From Bretschneidera sinensis (lineage: Eukaryota > Streptophyta > Magnoliopsida > Brassicales > Akaniaceae): 64,000 bases of DNA. Within the stretch, counting starts at the first letter, position 1. Every line of letters begins with the position of its first letter. This document shows positions 58,301 through 64,000 of this stretch, one piece after another. Made by a program: the position numbers and the translations under genes. The stretch is from NCBI GenBank assembly GCA_023935145.1, contig CM043698.1, positions 67,941,501-68,005,500 on the forward strand, in the 5' to 3' direction. The notes beneath the pieces were generated by a model. That model had not been told where the DNA came from, searched no databases, and saw only the letters and a list, made by a program, of their open reading frames with translations.

Positions 58301-59590
58301 TAAATTCTATCTCAATAAAATAGTCATTCATATTTTGTGTTAACACATCAGGCTTTATCTAACTTTTTCCCCATCATTTTTACCTTTTCCCATATTAATA
58401 CCATCACCTACTTTTGACCTAACAATTAACTCTTGCACGTTAAAAAACTTTGGCATTATCAAAGCATTTCTAGGCTCTACCATCAACATAAGGCAAATAT
58501 AAGTCCCATATTGTTTTATCATCTTTCTCACATGAAGGTTATCAGTTATTTCATAGAAACCATTTTCTGGACTACCACCTTTCTTCATGTAAGACATCCT
58601 CCAATCTTTCCCAATCCCAAGATTCTAAAAGAGTATTTTTAAGAACCCCCCTTAAGTCCACATCATCCCTATGTAGCCAAGTAAGATACTCACATTTTCC
58701 CCTATTGTAAACTATCTTATGGTTCTCGTATAAACTTTCCCCTATAATATAACTCAATACAACACCACTCGTCACTCTACTATCAAAATAAACAAGGCCA
58801 AACAATATAATATCAATACATATCTTACACAAGCACTAACAAATAAACAAATAAAAAAATATCAAACAAAAAATTAAAAAAATCATAAAGTTCAACCAAA
58901 ATAGATATCAAAACAAGCATATAACCCAAACCCACATAGAAGAAATCAAACATATTTTATTGTCATATTTTTATCAAAATCAACATCAAAACCAAGTCAT
59001 CTGTTATTAAACAAGTATTTCAATCCATCATAGAAGAAATCAAAATCCCTAATTTATTCAGAATGTAAATCCCTAAACATATTCCAATCATTTAGACTAA
59101 ACAAACCCACTAAATAAAACCCTAAATTAGACATTAGTTTAACAAAATATTATCTGTCAGATGTTTTCGCACTTACCCCAACGCGATTTCCAATTTCTTG
59201 TTCGAATCCCTCTAAGAAAGGACGAAAAAATGAAGAGTAATCTTTGGAACGCGAGTTGAATTATGTCCAAAATGCTTGGATTCAGTTGTAAGATGATAGT
59301 TTCTTCAATATTTGGAGAGATTTTGATGAATTTTATTAGTTGAAAAAGTTTTGTTCTTTCTAGTTTGAAGAACTTGAAATGGAAGAAATGGAAAAAGAAA
59401 TGAGTTTAGAGAGTTTTATCCCACCAAAACGTACCCCACGTGCTATTTTGGATGGAACATGATGGCTTTCAATAGCAAAGTTGCATAGCAATCAATGGAG
59501 AAACCACATGGTGCCAGAGTGTCACGATAAAAGCATAGAGACTTAAGTTTAAATTGACCAAACAATATGGTATTTTATTGTTGTTTTCCC
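55318..59590 (-). mobile_element. Mutator-like element, copy B, with decayed transposase
   Basis: The right terminus at 59590 reads GGGAAAACAACAATAAAATA on the minus strand, like the end of copy A at 3359. The transposase runs leftward from 58832 to 56012. The left boundary is a guess: 55318 starts GGGATATATACAACAATTTT, which only loosely resembles the right end. I found no 9-bp target duplication. Confidence 0.65.
56012..58832 (-). pseudogene. MuDR-type transposase, broken
   Basis: On the minus strand the order of domains is N-terminal region (58572-58832; KCEYLTWLHRDDVDLRGVL), acidic stretch (58110-58346; LNSDESDDASFEF), DNA-binding-like region (57334-57777; IPTHSCPRGYKNNKIDAPYF, AIEMIEGYEAKQYGIWNYC), then the start of the DDE core, IGIDVCHLKGSFGG*LLSV (57241-57300). 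Next is the SWIM zinc finger, CSCKVWDMTGIPCKYAMTAI (about 56430-56500), and a CCHC knuckle, CGKCNGIGHNAKSCKA (about 56030-56090). The SWIM histidine is tyrosine (CKY for CKH). Stops include TAG for the glutamine expected after GG. It would catalyse cut-and-paste transposition when intact. Confidence 0.85.
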
Positions 59591-59684
59591 TTTGTGTATT
59601 CATGAATAAAAATACAAGTTCTTTATCTACTCACAAAAAAAAAAAAAAATTGCTAAGGATATTGATCATCTGTTATAACGATAA
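59591..59684. other. Spacer right of the Mutator-like element
   Basis: Short AT-rich spacer with an A-run at about 59635-59649. Confidence 0.4.
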
Positions 59685-60572
59685 ATAAAACTTCTCTTTG
59701 ACTTAATTAAAAACAGACTTTCTCTCTTATGAGATCTACATAGCCATTTTATCTTATTTATAGTAAATATCAGCAATTTTAACTTTTTGAACATGATGAT
59801 CCACATCCTATATCAGTGTAATGAGGAAGATTTTTTATATATATTTGAGATCTTATAAATTTGAAAGCATTTAGTAAGAACATTTTGTTAATGTTAATTA
59901 AGGAATAAAAATCTTGGATTCTTCTTGTTAATGTTAATCACCAAGCCTTCGTTCTTTTCAAACTTTTCATTTCCCTCATTTTTTTCAATATAATAACTTC
60001 TAAACAATTATTTATAACTTTTATATACTCTTCATGAAAATACATCATCCAAAAAATGGTGTTTTCGTTTAGAAGATTTAATTATTTTCATGTTTGGGCA
60101 GAGATAGTCATTTTACATTGAGACCATCTAACAGTTGGAGAACATGAGGTAAGCTCATGCTCCCATTTCATACTAAAAAGGGGGGGAGAGAGAGCCCACG
60201 AGCTAAATATCAACCTAAGAGAGAAGCTGGATGCATTGAGGGAAACAATAGAAATATAAAGAGAAGGGGTAGAGCTCATATTGCATTAACCTAGGCTTAG
60301 ATGAAATTTGGATTGTGTAATTCTTTGGGCTGATAGAAGTGAGCCTAAGCGCAATTGGACTTAAAAATACATTTGGGTGGCAAAAAAGACCTAAGCCTTA
60401 AAATGAGCCTGGTAAAAAAGAGGGATAATTATTTTTATGTGTAATAAATCATGACTTTATGTTTAGGAATTTTAATCATCTCCATTTGGTTTTGTCTTCA
60501 TTTGAGTTCAGTTCATGGTGAGATAGTTTTCCAAATCATTTAAAATTAAATCAAAGATTTGGATTGAAACAT
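59685..60572 (+). repeat. Copy of the B3-gene upstream segment
   Basis: It resembles 23866-24790 in order and content, with insertions and deletions. The similarity ends at GGATTGAAACA at 60571, where the truncated gypsy sequence begins. No B3 coding sequence follows it. Confidence 0.7.
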
Positions 60573-61800
60573 AAAGTGTTTACTAATATGGATAAAAGAT
60601 TGGAGGACATGGACAAAAGAATAAATGAAGCCTTTAGAGCAAGGAACACCAACGTCCTCGATGACCTTAGCTCAAAAGATCCGCCTTTAACTCAGGAGAT
60701 CCTCGAAGCTCCTTTCCCTCGGCACTTTCGAATACTGGTTATCAAGGCGTACTATGGAACCAGAGATCCCGTAGATCATCTCTAGCATTACAAGACTATC
60801 ATGATGCTGCACCGTCATCCTAACATCGTTACGTGTAGGGCTTTTCCTCTAACCCTGGAAAAAGCTACTAGCATCTAGTACAACCATCTTAAACCTGGCA
60901 GCATCAACTCCTTCAAAGAACTAAGTTGCGCCTTCACATCTCACTTCTTGAGCAACAAGGGGCCGTGGAAGACTTCATAAATCCTCTTCAGCATCATCTA
61001 GAGTAAAGGAGAAAAGGCTTCGGGAATACATCTCTCAGGTCAACGCAGCTTCCTGGGAAATCCCTGACGACCCTTCCATCTAGACTTTAGCCTTTTAGAA
61101 TGGGCTCAAGTCAGGAACATTCATCTTCAAGTTGACGAAGCATCCTCTTGGAGATATGAACGACATACTCGCGCGAGCTTAGGAATACATGACGGCAAAA
61201 AAAGATCAGGTCTTTAGAAGAGAAAGAGAAAGTGGAATGGACAAAATAAAAAGGGACCCTAGCAAACTCAAAGAGAGCTCAGTCAAGAAACCACACTTAG
61301 AAGGGAGAGCAAGAGCCCCCCTTATCGTCAAGAACTTCACCCCCTTGTGCACCTCCAGGACGAATATACTTCTAAATATCTAGGATCGGGACCTCCTTCG
61401 TTGGCATCTAAGGCCGCTTTACCCTAGTGGAAACCAATTCAAGTGGTGTCACTTCCATAAGGACCACGGTTATGACAACGAAGAGTGCCACAAACTCAAA
61501 CAACAAGTTGAGTCCCTTATCCAGAGGGGTTATTTAAGGGAATACATTAGATCTCGGCAAGTTATGGATTATAGAGATCACCCCCACCACCCATCTCGAC
61601 AAGTCTTGGAGAGGCCATATAGAGAATGCCCGAGTCCTAGGAAGAGCCTTAGGTAGAGTCTAAGAAAACCTATCCAAGAAGAGAAATGTCGTCGGAACAG
61701 CTAAGGGAATCCTCTTGCCATCACTGGGACAATTAAGACTATCTTTGGAGGACTGGTTATGGGGGGTTAGTTTGTTCGTGGAAATAGAGCCTATCCCCAG
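60573..61800 (+). pseudogene. Gag of the truncated gypsy, broken
   Basis: The open part 60564-60785 ends PRHFRILVIKAYYGTRDPVD, the start of a Tat-type Gag. Then, across stops, HPNIVTCRAFPLTLEKATSI*YNHLKPGSINSFKELS shows TAG in place of the tryptophan seen in relatives. CHFHKDHGYDNEECHKLKQQ at about 61452-61506 is the C-X-H-X3-H zinc-binding motif at the Gag end, and LIQRGYLREYI follows. Confidence 0.85.
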
Positions 61801-62520
61801 TTGGTGGTATCAATTAGTGGGCCCCACAAACTGATCAAAACAGACTAGGCTATAACTTTTTTTGATGAAGATTTAGAGGGAGTACAGACTCCACATGACA
61901 ATGTTGTGGTTATCTCTCTAGTCATTGCTAACTACAATGTCGAGCGAGTTCTGGTAGACAACAGAAGCTCGGCAGATATCATTTTCTATAAAGCTTTCCA
62001 GTAGATGAAGTTGAAAAATGATCAACTGAAGCCAGTATCATCTCCTCTGTATGGTTTCTCTGGGACACCAGTGTTTGCCGAAGTAAGCATAGTCCTCCCA
62101 GTCACTGTAGGGACTCCACCGTATATCACCACTGTACAAACTACATTCTTTGTAGTAAGACATCTATCGTCGTACAATATAATACTGAGGAGACCAACCC
62201 TTAATGAGATGAAGGTAGTGGTCTCTACATACCATATGAAGGTAAATTTTCTTACTAGCGAAGGTATGGGGGAGGTTCGAGGCAACCAGCAAGCTTCCCG
62301 GTCTTGCTACTTGAATTCTATTAATAGCCGAATGAAGGTCAAGGCTTTGCCTTTAGAAATATAAGACTTGAGGGATGAACTCAAGACTCCACGAGGATAG
62401 CTGAAAGAGGAACTCATCCCCATTACCTTGAGCAAAGGGGATTCTAAGACTGTATTGATTGGGTCTGGTCTAGCTGAAGATCTTAAAGATTCCTTGATCT
62501 CTTTCATACGAAGAAACTAA
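61801..62520 (+). pseudogene. Aspartic protease of the truncated gypsy, broken
   Basis: The frame reads YNVERVLVDNRSSADIIFYK (about 61930-61993), where relatives have VDNGSSADI; the glycine is arginine through G-to-A. A TAG in FQ*MKLK interrupts it. The open part 62005-62364 includes FFVVRHLSSYNIILRRPTLN, the end of the protease domain, and STYHMKVNFLTSEGMGEVRG. It is inactive. Confidence 0.87.
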
Positions 62521-62953
62521 GATCGATCCCTCAGTTATTGTCCATCAGCTAAATGTGGACCCGAATCATTGACCCATAGTCCAAAATAAGAAGACATTTG
62601 CTCCTGAGCGACAAAGTGCTATCAAAGAAGAAGTAGGCAAGCTCCTAACGGCTGGTTTGATTGAAGAAATCAATTATCCGAAGTGGATAGCCAATGTGGT
62701 GATGGTAAAAAAGCCTAATGGCAAATGTAGGATTTGAATCGATTTCATAAACCTCAACAAGGCTTGCCCGAAGTATAGTTTTCCCCTGCCTCAGATCGAT
62801 CAGCTAGTTGATGCCACCTCTATGCATGAATTGCTCAGTTTCATGGACGCATACTCTGGGTACAATCAAATTCTAATGCACAAATCTGACTAACCCAAGA
62901 CCGCCTTCATCATAGATCAAGGCCTGTACTACTACAAGGTAATGTCGTTTGTG
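62521..62953 (+). pseudogene. RT start of the truncated gypsy, broken
   Basis: It reads NKKTFAPERQSAIKEEVGKL, LIEEINYPKWIANVVMVKKP, IDFINLNKACPKYSFPLPQI and ELLSFMDAYSGYNQILMHKS, the first half of a gypsy RT. The order continues TAFIIDQGLYYYKVMSF and stops. The Y-x-D-D motif and the rest are missing. Confidence 0.87.
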
Positions 62954-63542
62954 TAACAACCCATCACGAGTTGGCCACCCCTGAGATAGTGTTGTCACAT
63001 TTTGAAATCCCAATACAACACATATATGTAACAATATGAAAACATCAACTGAAATTATATATATCTATATATTAATCCTCAACTCTCAATACGGGAGTTA
63101 CATTATTAAAATTTCAACTGAAATAATATATACAACATATGATGCATGAATATTTACAAATATTTTTTTCCATTAGTCTGAGGACTTAGCAAAATGCTCA
63201 ATTTATCTTTAACAGTCTAGAAATGATGGGATTTTGTTACACTCCTCTTGGGAAACCCGGTTTCCCTACTCTGAACTAGTCCGAATGTTGTGGATTCTTT
63301 CGAACATATTTTATATATTTTTTTGTTTAAGGCTTCTTTGTTTTTTAAATCTGCAAAACACATTAAAGCATAGAATTCTCCAAAAGACCACACTTGTCAA
63401 AATTCAATGAATAATCAAAATTAATCTCAACAAATGCATATAATTAACTCTATCTGAAGTGCATTTTCATGCCCTAATCACACCCCCAACCAGCTCATTG
63501 CTAGTACCTAGTGATGCAAGCGAAACAACAATGCATGAAAAG
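62954..63542. repeat. Unassigned LTR-like segment inside the gypsy RT
   Basis: The sequence changes abruptly at TGTAACAACCCATCACG, which resembles the start of gypsy LTRs of the Del/Tekay kind. It is AT-rich and non-coding, and is itself cut by the copia LTR at 63543. I cannot confirm its type. Confidence 0.35.
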
Positions 63543-64000
63543 TGTTGGAAATCACCTTGACAAGATGCCCAGGTGGTGATCTTCCAAACACCCAAGTCTT
63601 GAATGACTTGTAGAAAGAATTTCGGCAATCGAACACAAGAACAGAAAATCAAAGAAAGAAAGAAAACAAGTAATTTGCTGTCGAGGTTCGGCAATGTGCC
63701 TACGTCCCCGTGAGTTCCTCCAAACTCTCTGCATTATCTCAATGGTTCTTACAAAGTTACAACAATCGCCATCAAGAATCCAAGTTCTTGAAGAAACAAG
63801 AAGAGAAGGAAGAAGATGAGAACTCAACAATATTCTCTAATCTAATCTAGACTCTCTCTATCTAATTATAACCAGCCTCACTACAAGAGTCCCTCTTGTG
63901 TTTATGTCTCTCTACACAATTCTCTCTTAGTGTTTACAATGATCTCACAATGTCACAAAACTCTCTTGTATGTGTGTTTTTGTATCTTGTACTATCTTGT
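63543..64000 (-). repeat. Copia LTR, minus orientation, runs off right edge
   Basis: It starts TGTTGGAAATCACCTTGACA and matches 15860-16370 and, in reverse, the LTRs at 17662-18531 and 22792-23639. The region resembles the last third of the LTR. Whether it is solo or full-length cannot be seen. Confidence 0.82.

Larger units (their letters stand above)
60573..62953 (+). mobile_element. Truncated Tat-type gypsy gag-pol, no LTRs
   Basis: Gag begins directly at the end of the B3-flank copy, and the sequence ends inside RT near 62953 at KVMSF. No LTR, primer site or target duplication is visible on the left. It is either a deletion relic or one end of an element that continues after an inserted LTR-like segment at 62954. 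Confidence 0.75.

Noticed and set aside
62954..63542. Endogenous pararetrovirus fragment
   Set aside because: No coding similarity is visible on either strand; an LTR-like start is the better explanation.

Overview
This window looks like a transposon-dominated stretch of a flowering-plant (probably eudicot) nuclear genome. The DNA is AT-rich, no compact or operon-like gene layout is present, and almost every reading frame belongs to a plant mobile element: Ty1/copia, Ty3/gypsy of the Athila and Tat/Ogre types, Mutator-like, hAT, MITEs and one candidate SINE. I cannot name the species. The only apparently intact host gene is a small B3-domain gene (25873-26319, plus strand).

Left part (1-14520). 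A minus-strand copia element runs off the left edge (5' LTR 1427-2315) and sits inside the 5' end of a Mutator-like element (2316-3359). Next come a non-autonomous hAT element that carries a PPR gene fragment (3642-5158), a candidate MITE (6073-6793), a gypsy-type solo LTR with a GTAAC target duplication (6823-8566), and a gag/protease-only copia element on the minus strand (8955-12604). The 3' LTR of that copia element contains a SINE-like insertion and a further solo LTR.

Middle part (14521-27909). A second gag/protease-only copia element (14521-23848, plus) is split twice. A solo copia LTR (15860-16764, target duplication GTTAA) lies in its internal region. A complete copia element (17662-23639, target duplication GGAGA) lies in its 3' LTR. 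To the right lies the B3 gene. Pieces of its flanks recur at 14215-14520 and 59685-60572, so a duplicated B3-gene neighbourhood has probably been pulled apart by transposon insertion.

Right-centre (27910-54615) is a three-level nest. A 1.3-kb LTR element with two LTRs of about 535 bp and almost no internal region is split by a 25.4-kb Tat/Ogre-like gypsy element (28523-53909, target duplication GCTAT). That element is split by an 8.6-kb Athila-like gypsy element (36200-44789, target duplication GTGGC/ATGGC). The Ogre-like element encodes Gag, protease, a G-patch-like segment, RT, RNase H and integrase, and has an antisense, apparently intron-containing, plant-mobile-domain ORF before its 3' LTR. 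The Athila-like element has Gag and protease but no RT, RNase H or integrase, and carries an extra ORF.

Right end (54616-64000). This part holds a 189-bp MITE, a decayed Mutator-like transposase on the minus strand (about 55318-59590), a relic of the B3 flank, a truncated Tat-type gypsy gag-pol (60573-62953), an unassigned LTR-like segment, and a minus-strand copia LTR running off the edge. Most premature stops in these elements look like C-to-T or G-to-A changes, as expected for long-silenced, methylated DNA. No element appears autonomous. The layout was read by eye; boundaries backed by matching target duplications are the most reliable.
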